Source of the DNA: Dirofilaria immitis
Lineage: Eukaryota > Nematoda > Chromadorea > Rhabditida > Onchocercidae
Length of the DNA stretch: 64,000 bases
Assembly: GCA_024305405.1 (NCBI GenBank)
Contig: JAKNDB010000103.1
Location: 2,294,001 to 2,358,000, forward strand
Reading direction: 5' to 3'
Shown here: positions 19,905 through 32,721 of the stretch, piece by piece
How positions within the stretch are numbered: the stretch's first letter is position 1
Layout: each line of letters opens with the position of its first letter
The notes under the pieces: generated by a model
Told to the model about the DNA's origin: nothing
Seen by the model: the letters and a program-made list of their open reading frames with translations, nothing else
The model's database searches: none
Program-made: the position numbers and the translations under genes

Positions 19905-21340
19905 AATAAATCTTTTTTTCCCTTTGATAATAGACAAAATTTGAAATTGTGTGCAATTATTGTAATGCCATTTGATAATATTTAATTTAAAAAAAATTGC
20001 TAATAATATCGATTGAGTTGATTAAATTTAAGCTATACATTTCGAGAAATTTTACCACAAATTTAGAAGGGAATGGAAAAAAATTAAGATATGAGGCAAT
20101 TTTATTAAATTTTTGAAGTGAAAAACTTTTCGTTTTCTTATCATTAATTTTATCAAATAATCAGTTTATGTTGTAAAATTTCTTATTTTTCCATTATTAT
20201 TTGTTACAAAATTTGTTTGAAATTATTGAAATTAATTAAATATTTTTCCCATCTTAAAATGTTATAAATATACAAAAAAAAAAAAGAATTTACTAATAAT
20301 AAATTACAATGAAATATAAAGGCCCCTTTTCTGCATAAGCATTCATTTTCAATAAAAACAAAATATAATTTAAAAAGAAAATTCATAATTGACATAAAAG
20401 GTAAAGACAGAAATCTCATTTTCACTGTCATATATTACCTGAACTTTTCCATGTGATAGGAAAAGAAATAACAAAAGATAAATAAATAAATGAAAAATCA
20501 CAAAATTGATATCATCTAAACATAATTTAAGCTGTTAATCTTTAACTCTCAAAAAAATAATAAAAAGTTCAACTACTATCCAATTCTAATAAAAAAAGAA
20601 GAAAAAAACCAACTGATATATCATTAACAAAGTAATAAAGGTAATCCAAAAAAATAAAAGTATTAATAAGAGAAAAGCCATTTCAACGGCATCTTAGATC
20701 GAAGGCATTATTCAAATTACCAAATATCCCAATCAAAATAGGTATAACCAGAAAGAAAATCATCAAAATACGTAATAAGACGAAAATGAGAAACAATGAC
20801 AAGCAATGTGATAAATCCGGGAAAGATATCAAGGTATCAGTAATCATTGCAAAATGGATAATTGAGCATTATTAAATATTACAATCCAAAATGATAATTT
20901 TTTCAAAATCAAAATATAATCAAGGAGAGATCAAAAGAAGAAGAAGAATCCGAACTGAATATGATTATCTATTTGGGATCTTCTTATTTTAGAAATAAAA
21001 ATCGAACATTCTTGAAAAATTAAATTACAATTATATAAATTGGATAAACAAAAAAATTATCCATAAATTAAGATGAAGTGAGTGAAAAAGGAAGATAGCC
21101 AAAAATAAAAGTACTAAATAAAATAACATTTTATTTATATAACTGTCTATCATATCATGATAAGCATCATTTCATCGATTCATTTATCTATCTTGTAATT
21201 TATAAAATTCAATTTAAAAATTGTCAAGAATTAAATAAATAATATACTCGCTTATATTTTCTAAATCAAAAATCAAATAATCTTGGCAAAGCTAATTAAT
21301 TGATTGGATGAAAAGTACGATATGATAGATTCATAACGAA
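19905..21340. other. Gene-free AT-rich DNA
   Basis: Very AT-rich sequence between the hairpin and the 3' end of the uncharacterised gene. Open frames here are short and low in complexity. I see nothing to annotate. Confidence 0.5.
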
Positions 21341-21347
21341 TTTAAAT

Positions 21348-23135
21348 TTAATTTTTCTGTACTCTAATGAAATGACAATATGAACATAGCAAAGCTTTTT
21401 CCATTTTACTAGGCCATCCAGCAAGAACACATCTGAATCTTCGTTGAAAAATTTCCTTCAATTTCCATAATCTTTTCATTGTTCGAGCTTCAGGAATTCC
21501 TGGTAAAATACTGGCACTACTATTAACTATCTGGAAAATGTATTAAGCTTGAATTAATATTTAGAAAGGAGAGGAAGTATTAAATTATTAATTGATTAAA
21601 TATTTAATTGTCTAATTACTTCTATAATTAAAATTAATTTAATTTAATTGAATAAAATTAGATTAATAAAAATTAATTAATTTCTTAAATTTTGCTTGCA
21701 GAATTTTTATCATATATTTACTAAATTGTTTTTATTTTAACAAAATTTAATCAAATTATATCTAATAGAATTAAGCTAAATTAAATTCAAATTTTCTTAG
21801 AATGATTAAATTAGTATTTTGATATCATATATTAATTTAAATATTTGCAAATTCTTACACAATTTAAATATCCTTCATATTGTTTTTCCAATTTTTTGAA
21901 TAGTTTACCACCAGCATTTTTTCGCCATTTCATAGTACGTTCCGCAAAAAGATGTATCGTATCTTTTCACGTCGAATATGCTGACGATATATAGCATGAG
22001 TTGATCTAACGTGATCCAAATAAACTCCAATCTGTGATGGATCTTTCGAGAAATCAACACTTTCCACTAATTGTGATTCATTACATTCAACTGATTCTAC
22101 ACATACTGGCCAGAATTCCTTTGAATATATTAAAATTTTTATTTTCATATTTCAATAAACAAACATCATCAACTTCTTACTTTTTTTTTGAAAAATCAAT
22201 ATTATTTTTGAAATTTCACAATTTAGGTATGCATAAATTCTTATGCTTGGAATCTTGGAAAATTCTATTAAAAGACCAGAAGTTTTTTGAAATAAAATCG
22301 CAATATCGATTATCATTTGAATAATAAATGATGATCCTATTTACCTGTTGTGCACGATATTTTTTAACTAATTTCTCAGCACTTCGTTCAATCTCAGACA
22401 TTACCCTCAGACAAAATAACATTGTCATAATATTGCAACAACAACCGCTTAATAATCTTCTCTCGTTAAGCCACATATTATCAAGTTCCTAAAAGTGCTC
22501 ATAAATTATCAATGTAACTTTTTTGATATCTTAAATTATCTATCCTATTATATCATATATAAATAGCAATTACAATGAGTTTATGAATCTCTTAAATGAT
22601 ATATTCATTAAATTGAGATTGTTTTGATTCCTGGAAAGTTCTCTTCGACGATCCTATATCTGCGACAAAATGATTCTTACAGATTATCATCATCTCACAT
22701 TGTTTGTTAATTTTATCAAACTTGATAATAAATGATTTCACTTTTTCATTATTCGTTTCTTTTCATTTTTTTTAAAATGAAGCTGCAAATATAAACAGTA
22801 GAAAAAGATTAAAGATAAAATTTAACCTTTCTAATCACTGCAATTCCGTGATAAAATGAATTTCGCCCGGGATTTCGCATCCAGCTATGAGTTCTGCTCA
22901 AATGTTGAGAGATTGTTTGATTGCTATATGGCAGAAAAGAAGATTGCGAAATTAAATATTTCATCGTTTTGCGTCGCCGCGATTCATCATGAACGCAATG
23001 TTTATGCCATTTTCGCATACGTTGAAACTTACTTCGCAATCCTGCGCCATGTAGCATACGCTCACGATATAATTCATAGCGTACTAATCTTTCGTTACTT
23101 GCATTATCATCTTCTCTGTGTTTTTGAGCAATCAT
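21348..23135 (-). CDS. Uncharacterised basic protein, four exons
   Basis: Exons 23135-22827, 22488-22345, 22118-21859 and 21530-21348 join in phase 0 and give about 298 aa. It starts MIAQKHREDDNASNERLVRY. Recognisable pieces include KFQRMRKWHKHCVHDESRRR, MSEIERSAEKLVKKYRAQQ, SQIGVYLDHVRSTHAIYRQH, MKWRKNAGGKLFKKLEKQYE and a C-terminal CVLAGWPSKMEKALLCSYCH. The protein is rich in Lys and Arg, has scattered Cys and His, and shows no signal peptide. No catalytic motif or known domain was evident. Borders are good GT/AG sites, except that exon 3 has a weak acceptor (attcaaag). Exon 3 carries one homopolymer break (A5 at 21946-21950); one more base lets it run on to a clean donor. A leader acceptor lies 29 bases before the ATG. 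It may be nematode- or filaria-specific. Confidence 0.72.
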
Positions 23136-23164
23136 TATGAATAATAATTTGAATGGAAAATAAC

Positions 23165-23174
23165 CTGAAATGTA
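23165..23174 (-). promoter_or_regulatory. Trans-splice acceptor of the uncharacterised gene
   Basis: Minus strand ..catttcag ends at 23165, followed by a 29-base leader and the ATG at 23135. Confidence 0.5.
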
Positions 23175-24665
23175 ATAAATTTTTTTTTAAATTGATTCAA
23201 TTCAATCGAATTCTGATTCATACATATGATCGATCAACTTAATGCCTATATTTGGCAAGCAATTAATTACGTAATCATTAATCAACATACTCATATAATA
23301 AACAACCGAAATACTTTTGACATCTCTTTTAAAATGTTTGGCTGATATTGAGATCAGCCGGGAATCATAGTGCAATGATCTCAGTATTACTGTCATACAG
23401 ATGTTTGCTTTTAATTTCTGCTAGTTCATTAAAATCTCAAAATGAAAATAAATGATTAAAACATTTCGCTAAACGAAGCATATATATAAATCATTTACTC
23501 ACTCAGATTCTCAATCACGATTCTGCGAGATTCTATGTGATTCTATATGACTGTTAATGAAATTTTGTAATCACTTATAAGATTTTACTAAAAGTTCATT
23601 TATTGAACAAGGAATTGCAATATAATATTTTATAATTTTTCTAGATCATTGTCTAGATTATTTCTATTATCAAATTCTTTTCATTCATTTCATTTCATCA
23701 TTTACGTCTTACGTCTGATTCAATAAAAAATTTTGATCTTTTACTTCCTCATATTCATTCTAAAATGGTAAAATTACTGTAACTTCAATGAAAATTTATC
23801 AGTTATAGATTATTGCTTTATATCTAGATACTTTTATGATATGACCTTAATCACGGACATCACTTCTACCTTACATTCAATAAATATTGTTACGAAATAG
23901 TTAGCTTCAATTTTTGATAAATTTTCTCTAATAAATTCTAACATACAAATAGCTTTCTTCTTTCTTTGATTTATTTACAAATCCTTTTACAAAAAAATCT
24001 CATGTCAGCATCAAAAAATATCATGGAATGATCAGACTTATTATCTTATCATTCAAATAAATAAACTTGATTTTTTAACAATTATATCCGGATTTCGGAA
24101 TTGCATTACTGGTTGGTCAGAATTAACTCTGATATATGCTGCAAGAGGACATTAATGATATGATATATTTTCTAATCACTCAAATATCAAAACCCTGACG
24201 ACACCCTCATAAAGGCTAACATTTTTAACTAAAAATTTCAATTTACTAACTGTTGCAAAGGTGTATGAACTTTGCTTGCTAAATGCCCGTTTAAATTTTG
24301 AGCAAATTTCATAAACCAAATATTGCTAATTAGAAAACTATAATAAATTATTATAGTCGAGAGGAAAAATTTTCTCGGAATTATTAATAAAGTATAAATT
24401 TTCATCTTTAATTTTTTTTAGTTCAATTTTTAAAAGAATTTAAAGTTTTGAAATTCCAATAAAAATGAAAATAATTACAGAAAACAAGAAGAAAATAATA
24501 TCCAGGGTTAAAGGTTAACTTGTACATTCAAATTAAAGGCGATCGAAAGATTGTGCAAATATTTTTTTTTAGATTTAGAAATTAATTTTTTCGTTTGTTT
24601 TTAATTTCTTATTCCATGTAATTACTATTAATAGTAGTATTTCTAGTACTAAAGTACCGATAAAT

Positions 24666-24845
24666 ATGCCACTCAGCAAAGAGGAAAATTGTTTTCAACT
24701 TCCTCCAAAAATCGATAGTCAGAGGTCAAGGGAATTATTGTTTGGTGACCTTAATCTCTGGCGCTATGCTTTCATAACAAATACCATCTGCTCAATCATA
24801 TATGTAATTAATGTATGCAACTTCTTCCAACAGATTTATTTTTAA
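24666..24845 (+). other. Candidate 59-codon open reading frame with one hydrophobic segment
   Basis: An isolated ORF starting MPLSKEENCFQLPPKIDSQR has a hydrophobic stretch beginning WRYAFITNTICSIIYVIN and ends before TAA at 24843. Composition is more balanced than the flanking AT-rich DNA. A possible donor (gtatgc) follows the VIN codons. There is no neighbouring exon I could link to it. It could be a small membrane protein, one exon of an unseen transcript, or chance. Confidence 0.3.
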
Positions 24846-25796
24846 AAGGTAGTAAACAACATACCTGAAATAAAAATGACAAAGATGAGCAAAAAAAAAC
24901 CTATGCTTGCTACAGTATAAGCCTTATCTAAATCTTTTATCACAATTCTACGCCCCTACTTTTTGTTTAGAGAAACTATATTTCTATCATGTATAATTAT
25001 AATATATTAATCAATATTTTATTTTCCAATAATTTCCCATTGATAAAATGTAAAAAGTTTGATAAATTCGAAAATGATATGTTAAATTTAAAAGTAAACA
25101 ATGATAATTTTTAATTTAAATAATATGGTATAACTTAAGATGATAATTCTAAAAATGGCTAACAGTAGTTAGAAGATATAATCAACCTTTTAATTAGGTC
25201 ATAGTTCAGAGGTTATAAAATAGGAAAATATGTAAATAACCTGTTGATAGATGATAATTACATATATGGTGAGAAGAAATTAGTGTTCTGGGAAAATTTA
25301 AAAAGTTGAACATTCAATCATTCATCACCATTCATAGCTAAGGATGATGAGATGAATGAATGGTAAAGTAGAAGTATATTTTACTATCGGAATATCTTCT
25401 ATCTATCTATCAGAAAAAGCCATTCATTTCATACTCTCTCTAATTCTCTCTTCTTCAAACTATGATTTTTCATTTCATTATCTTCAAAAATAATTGTTAC
25501 TGAATGATAGATTCATGTTAAAATCAATCTTTTACCTATTATTAGAATACGATTGATCATTCATATTCTCTAACTTTTCTTTCTAAATTATAAATTTCAT
25601 TTCATATCTTTAAAATAATCATTATTTATTATTATTAATCATTATAAAACCAATATAGATATATTTTATTCTAATTAATAATGAAATGTTTGAAAACGCA
25701 TTAAAAAAAAAAGAAGTAAACAGTATTTTTCGAATATAAAATGAGTAGATTAAAAATTTTTTTCTATAAAAATAATAAATAGCAATGATATAAAAG

Positions 25797-25893
25797 TTGA
25801 AAAAAGTAATAATAAAAGTAGTAATAACAGTAACAAAACAATAATAACAATAATAATACCAATAACAATAATAATAATAATATTAATAATATA

Positions 25894-25941
<48 letters not shown>

Positions 25942-26165
25942 TAATAACAGTAATAATAATAATATAAATAATAATAATAATAATGCTAATAGTAATAATA
26001 ATAATAATAATAACCAATAATAATGATAATATAAATAATAATAATGATAGTAATAATAATAATAACAACTAATAATATTAATAATATAAATAATAATAAT
26101 AATAATACTAATAACAACAATAATAATAATTGATAAAAACAATAATAATAATAAGATGATGATGA
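25797..26165. repeat. AAT/ATA trinucleotide microsatellite (about 370 bases)
   Basis: A long run of taa/aat triplets is interrupted regularly by aac, agt and ataa variants. Antisense translation gives only Ile/Leu/Tyr runs, so the long open frames over it are not genes. Confidence 0.95.
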
Positions 26166-26760
26166 TAATTAAAGAGATAAATTTCTTAGTAATTATTTAT
26201 TAGCCAAGGAAATATATATTCGGTATATTTTAATTATTCGAACCTCATATCTCTTTCGATAAACACTGCTTAAATATTTAAATCTTAGCTTTATTTTTAT
26301 ACCTACAAAATACCATATCATTTTTTCATCATATATGATATACAATATGAAATTTAAAATATGAAATTATTAAAATTTGAAGAAATGATATTTTATCACT
26401 TGATAAAATTATCTTATCCTCCGAAATTTGTTAGAGATAAATTTGAATTCAAAATTGAAAAATAAACGTTAAATGAAAATTTTAAAAATTTGCAACAAAA
26501 ACAAAAATAACTATAAGCATCATGGATTTAATTAAATATTGCATATTTAAAATATTTAATTTTTAATTAAGATGAATTAGCATATGAAATTTTAAATTTC
26601 AAAAACTATTTTCCTCTAAAAAAAAAGAATAAAGAAAAAATGAAGTAATAGAATAATGTTGAATTTGAAATTAATCAGGAAATTGATAAAATAAGATAGA
26701 TTCAGAAAACAATTGATAATAACAGAAAAACTTTTTAAGTATCATCAAATCAAAAATAAA

Positions 26761-26814
26761 AGATCCTTCTTATAATCCAATAACAAAAGATCCTTCTTAT
26801 TAATCCAATATATG
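26761..26814. repeat. Short tandem duplication
   Basis: The phrase agatccttcttat..aatccaata occurs twice in immediate succession, with one small difference between copies. Confidence 0.7.
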
Positions 26815-27799
26815 TTATTATTATAATATTAAAATGAAAATATCGTTGCTAAGAATTACTTCATATTTTCAAAAGATTCTGCTACACTTTCCTATTTCAT
26901 CGTAAAATCTACAGAAGCCTTCTATAACGATATGCTAACGATAACAAATGAAAAAATCAAATATTAATTTATCGAACATTAATTAATGTATGAGAAAGTT
27001 ATAATTTGTTAGTGAATGATTTAAAAGTGAAGATTCTATATCCTCCCTCCTAAATTATCTTATTATCTATCTAATCGATCTCAAAATTTGCTCCTTTCTG
27101 TAAACTTCTTTGCCATTTTTTCTGTTGAAGTTTTATTTATAACATCCATGAATTATCAATGTAACTTTCTTGAATAAAATTGCTTGATGGCTAATATCAG
27201 AATATTTCTTCCGTAGAGATCATTTCTTATCTTTTCTTGCTTATATTTAAACACTATTACAGGAAAAATGCTAAATGATTAGTTAATTTTTGCTGTTAAT
27301 TATGATTATTCCGGAATTTATTAATCATTGAAAATTGGCTTAAAATTGTTGTGTCGTTATGTAAAATAACATTAGTTTGCTACTGGCATAAACTGACGTC
27401 AGACATGACGTATACATTATTGTTAAACGTAGGGATTAAAAATAATAACGTGGTATTTAGTAGATATATGTGAAAATCATTCGACTTAATGCATTTGTTG
27501 ATTCATCGAATCGATGATTTGAACCGTAAAACTTTAGCCAGCTTGATAATGAATACTTGCCTATTAGTTATTGAAAAAATTAACAGAAGTCTGATTGGTT
27601 TGTTGCTTTTCAGATAATTATTTTTATTATTGAAGCATTTGAAAAACGAAACCATGAAAAACCACAAATTACAATAATGGCAAGTAGCAAAAAAAAAATT
27701 AACACATTTGATTGTCAATTAACATTTAATTATCAGTTAACTTTTTGATCATATCACCTCATAGATTGTTATTCATTTTCAACTTGCAGATAAAATAAT

Positions 27800-27900
27800 A
27801 GCCTTGATCTGGCGTAAACATATATTCTTCTGAGGAGCCACAGACTCCCCGACAAATCTTATCCTAGGGTAACATTTTAGCTTTACTCGTCCTATGGAAA
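27800..27900 (-). other. GC-richer open segment of unknown nature
   Basis: On the minus strand a good acceptor (ccctatttccatag) is followed by about 35 open codons containing CYPRIRFVGESVAPQKN. It lies about 130-230 bases past the mrrf stop codon, so it may simply be 3' UTR. It also contains a small ggag/ctcc hairpin. I could not identify it. Confidence 0.2.
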
Positions 27901-28030
27901 TAGGGAAAAACTATTGTTGGAGATATGAATGAATGTTAGAAGCGTTAGGATTTGCGAATTTCATGTATAAGTCAGTAATTTTAATCTAAATGATGATTTA
28001 AATTACGAAAATTCAAATATTTAGAGGAAA

Positions 28031-30023
28031 TCAAACAACTTCTGTGAGCAATTTTTCACGCTTTTCTTCAATCATCAATATTGCTTTCTTTTCTAAAGCC
28101 TTTTTTTCCTTCAACAGTCCTTGCATAATTTTCTGAAATTCCTCGTGATCCTCTAGTTCTCGATCATATTTGGAATACACCTGAATAAATGCAAATGCAT
28201 AATTAAGTCTTTTTTTGCTATTCTTTATAAATTTGGAAAAAATTAGAAATCTATTTAAAAAAGAACTACATTTTTAATCCAATTAAAATGAAAAGAAAAA
28301 AATAAAAACGAATAATATACAAAGGAGTTACATATACCAAAAACTAAATGCAATCAACATAGGAAAATCAAAAAAGATGTTGTTTCAATCTTAAATTTTA
28401 TTATCGTGATAAATAAGTTGCGCTCAGAATTTGAATATATAACTTAAAAAATAATAAAGAATTTTATAAATTAAAATATCATGGCTTGTTATAGGTTGTA
28501 TAAAACATGTTGCCTCGACTAGTAAAGAAAGAAAACAAAATCTACACAAAAATTTATTAGCAAAAATTCAAATTTACTTCATTCAAAGCTTTCCTATATT
28601 CATTAAGTAACTTCTTCGATCCAACGTTCGCTATATTTTCACGTCGTTCACGTGTTATCCGCGGTAATGAGATATATAACACAGCACCTTCCTGACGTGG
28701 CGTCACGTTAAGTTTAGACTGCTCAATAGCGAGACGCGCTGGTTTTATCGATGAAGGATTATCCGTGAAATCCACAGAAATCAACAATGGGTTCATTAAT
28801 TTGATTCGTCCAAGTGTATTTAACTTGTACTGCTGCAAATTCTATTTTGATAAAGCTAATTTTAACACTATCAATAACTCTTACATGATGCTATTATTTT
28901 AAAAATATTCCGAAAATTATGATTTAAAATTAGCATTATCTGAAAAAATCAATTGGAGAGAGGTAGAAGAAAAATATGAAATTTGAAATACAATAAAATA
29001 TTTGCGACATTTGAACAATAACTTATCAAAAAAAGATATGTAATCTAAAATCTTTAAATCAATATTACCTTTCCATCCTCTGTTTTTACCACAAAATCTT
29101 CATATGCTCGCAAATCAACTTTCAATGAAAGACTTTTATTAAGTTCTTCTACAAAGATATCCTCCAAGCCTTTCATTTCTTTCACTCCATGTTGTATGAC
29201 AAAATCACAACTATAAGTTTTCGAATCGCCATTATTACCATCAGTATTTTCATCATCAAATTCTTTCTAAACAAAAATTTCAACGGATCTTCGAATTTTG
29301 AAAATTGAAGAGTCAGCAGCAATAAATAAACAAAGTGAACTCTTAATACTTATCAGTAATAATATATTGTAAATAATTATCATTAATATTGTATAACATT
29401 AAATATTAAATTATAATATTAATAATAATATTAATGCCTTTTTGTGCATAAAATTTTTGTTTAAATAATAAAAAAATGTCCTATATAAAACATATCTAAG
29501 ATTAAATTCGTTTCAATTTTTGCTAAATATAATTTATATTATTAATAAAAGTCGATGTTATCTATTCAACCTTTTAATATATAAATCTTTGACTAAATCA
29601 AGCACCAATTGGAAGGAAATCAAATCATTACCTGATCAGTTAATTAATTAGCAAAATTCACAATAGGAAAAAGATTAAATAAATATTATTCTTTTATCTA
29701 TCAACTTGAGCAGCTAGAAATGTGTTCAACTTTAGATATTCAATAATTAAACCACAGAAAAAGTGATAAATTGATATATTGCTTTTAGAGATAAACTTTA
29801 GAATACAAGCATAACTTACTATTTTTGTTTTCCGCTTCTTCTTTAGATAAAGTGGTGAGCAATGCAATTCTCGAAGTTGTGTCAATTGACATAATGATGC
29901 ACCATAGTAAGGTGTCACATGTAGATATGCCTTTATTCTATCAAGTCTTATATCTAAGCCTTGCTTTTGTAAGATACCTGTAGCTAACTGGAAATTAACG
30001 AATCTTTGCCATGAACGAAACAT
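28031..30023 (-). CDS. mrrf-1: Mitochondrial ribosome recycling factor
   Basis: Exons 30023-29820, 29267-29069, 28841-28578 and 28180-28031 give about 271 aa: a basic N-terminal extension (MFRSWQRFVNFQLATGIL..) suited to mitochondrial import, then the RRF domain. RRF marks are VEELNKSLSLKVDLRAYEDF, LNTLGRIKLMNPLLISVDFT, AIEQSKLNVTPRQEGAVLYI, SLPRITRERRENIANVGSKK and the closing helix EKKALEKKAILMIEEKREKL. It splits post-termination mitochondrial ribosomes together with EF-G2 (family knowledge). Exon 2 does not hold one frame: at T5 29218-29222 the reading changes from EFDDENTDGNNGDS to KTYSCDFVIQHGV. This needs one base fewer or two more. All other junctions are phase 0. The leader acceptor ends one base before the ATG. 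Confidence 0.9.
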
Positions 30024-30024
30024 C

Positions 30025-30036
30025 CTAAAAAGAAAA
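30025..30036 (-). promoter_or_regulatory. Trans-splice acceptor of mrrf
   Basis: Minus strand ..ttttttctttttag ends at 30025, leaving a single base before the ATG at 30023. This is an unusually tight spliced-leader arrangement. Confidence 0.6.
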
Positions 30037-30039
30037 AAG

Positions 30040-32715
30040 AAAGGAATTATAATTCTAATGATTTAAAATAAGCATAAAATAAGTGAATTTCGTTGAATTT
30101 TTTTAACGATTTATTCTCTAATAGCTCTACTACATAGATCATTTATTCAACGAATATTTTACAGTCTTATCTTTCTTATAACAAAATATATTACAACTCT
30201 AACTAATATATATTTACTAATTCTTATGAAACAAATGATAAAAAATTATTTAATTATTCTTAGTAAGTTTCTATAAAGATCAAGAGGTCAATTGCCACAA
30301 AACAGGTCGAAATTCGACACAAATAGATCGAAATTTTATTTAAATATTCGTTCATATGCGCTTCCTTTGTTTTCCTAATTTATCCGAGATAACAAGCGGT
30401 AAACATTTGAGTTGCACATTTTCAGCATTATTTTTGTAATATAACTTTTTACTAATATTGATAGTAAAAAATTGGACTGAAGGAACACTTTTCTACGTAT
30501 TTTAATTCGCTTCAGATAAGATTTTTTTTGTTTTTAATTCCTAATCCAAAACTTCATTTTAAAGCAATTATCACGATTTCTGGTATAACTTCGATCAAAT
30601 TACAAATGTTTTATTTAAAGCAATGAAGGCAACAATGAGAATTTTATTTTTCATTAGCAAAAATAGGAAAGGCACAATTCCAAATTTCAGTAAAAAGAAA
30701 TAATCCAAAAGTAAAAAGTCTGATTTGAAAATTAAATGAATTGCATTTTATCAAAAGATATACCTCGTATTTGAAGTATTGAAAAATATGCGAAATAAGA
30801 AACAAAAATTACTGATTGCAAAAAATACTGGCTGAAGAAATCAGCTAATTGCTAAACATTTAACAAGTAAAATGATAAAACAAACCATGAAAGAAAGAGT
30901 TGAGAAATTTGATAGAGAAATAAGTAAATTTGCCATAGTAATTTAATTTATTCCTAACTTTTAAAACCATAAAATAATGGAAAAAAAGATATGCAAAGTG
31001 AAAATAAAACAATAAGTATGCAATTCTTAAACTAAGTAAAATGCAAGATATCATAAGAGAAAAAAATAGTTTAAATACTCCAAATGAACAACTCCTTCTC
31101 GAGTATTCAAGAATAAAAAAAAAGCATAAGAGAATTATATTTAACATTTCTTATTTAAAAATTTTCATTTCACTTATTCTAATATTCTAATTGTTCTTCG
31201 TAACAAAATGCAGCAAATCTATATCCTGAAGTGAAGTTTAGCAGCAATATCAAAGTATATCATTCTTCATCAAACAATATATGATGGATATTTGTGTTTC
31301 CAAACATAAATTTTCTATTTTCTACTAAAGAAAAAATCTAAATTCTTGTTTTCACTTCGTATTTTCAAAGATCACAAAATAAAAAACCCTAAAAATTTCT
31401 TTAAAAGATTTAAAATCTTATCAGAATTCAATTTTTAATACTTTAAAAACACTTGAAATATCAAGTAAAATAAAATATCTGATAAAACTTAAAATATACT
31501 TAAAATAATCCGATAAATTAGTGTAAATATTTCATTCATAAGAATCAATAGATTATTTTGATACCATTTGTTGACTATAGACAAAAAAATGAATATAGAG
31601 AATAATTAAAACATATGCAGTGGAAAAAGATACTAGTTCCACTATTTTATTAATTCTATAATAACTATATTATTTTCATTATTTTACTATTCTCATAATT
31701 ACATTAAGAAGACATGAAAATCTAAATGAATAGCGAAATTCATTAATGCAATGTCATTGATGTAAGAACATTCACCATCAAATTTGATTCGACGCATCGC
31801 AAGAATCCATAGGTAACTTCTGTAAGCTAAGCAAAAAACAGATAAATTTCAACAATTAATAACTACTAATCTAAATTTTTCAACTAGCAAGAATATTTCT
31901 GAAGAAAGCAAATATACAAATCAAAGGTAAATTAGTAAATGATATGAGAACAAAATGCATGTTCGGGATTTCTCAAAAATGGCTAGGAAAACAGGGGTAA
32001 ATGCGAAGAAACAGATCTTATACATCAAAATAAATGAGTCTCTTTAGAATACTTCAAACAAAAAAGATTCCAAACATTCGAATTTAACAATATATTATAT
32101 AATAGATCCTACTGATTGGCTCCTCTCTCGGTGTTGCAGTCGTAAAGGTTAGTAAAAATGGAAATCCTTTCAGTTAAATTAATACTGGGACTGCAAAAAA
32201 CAACATCTTCCTAACATTCTATAGCATAAAGGGATAAGTATAACGAAACTTTAAATAAATTATTAAACAAGATAATTTATCAAATACTAATGGTTACTCA
32301 AATTTTTCGAAAATTAATCTCTTAATTTTTAAACCTCTGTCTCCATTTCAATTAGAAAAAACGGATATCATTATCATAAATGCATTCACTAAAAAAAAAT
32401 TTTACTAGAACTTTTTCTGTAGGAAAGATTAAGTTTCTATACAAAGCCACATTTTTAAAAATTTTTTCTGAAGAAGTGTCATGTGTAATTAATTTAAGAA
32501 AGGCAGAACAAATGAGCTATTAGAAATACAATATCAAAGAATGGAGAGGCTAAAAGCAGTAAAGATAATTAACAGTAGATCAGAAAGATAAACAGCAAGT
32601 ACAAAAGAATGATTTTCAAATAGGAGTGAAACAAAATTTCGAAACTTAGAAGATAGTTCTATCTCCTGAAAGCAATAGAAAAGTATTTTGCTATAAAACT
32701 TGTTGAAACATTTGC
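30040..32715. other. Gene-free DNA between mrrf and the furin 3' end
   Basis: AT-rich sequence holding the mrrf promoter region and the furin 3' flank. Only short, unconvincing open frames are present, and no repeat stands out. Confidence 0.5.
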
Positions 32716-32721
32716 AAGTAT

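Noticed and set aside
25750..26142. 130-codon minus-strand ORF of Ile/Leu/Tyr
   Set aside because: It is a translation of the AAT microsatellite.
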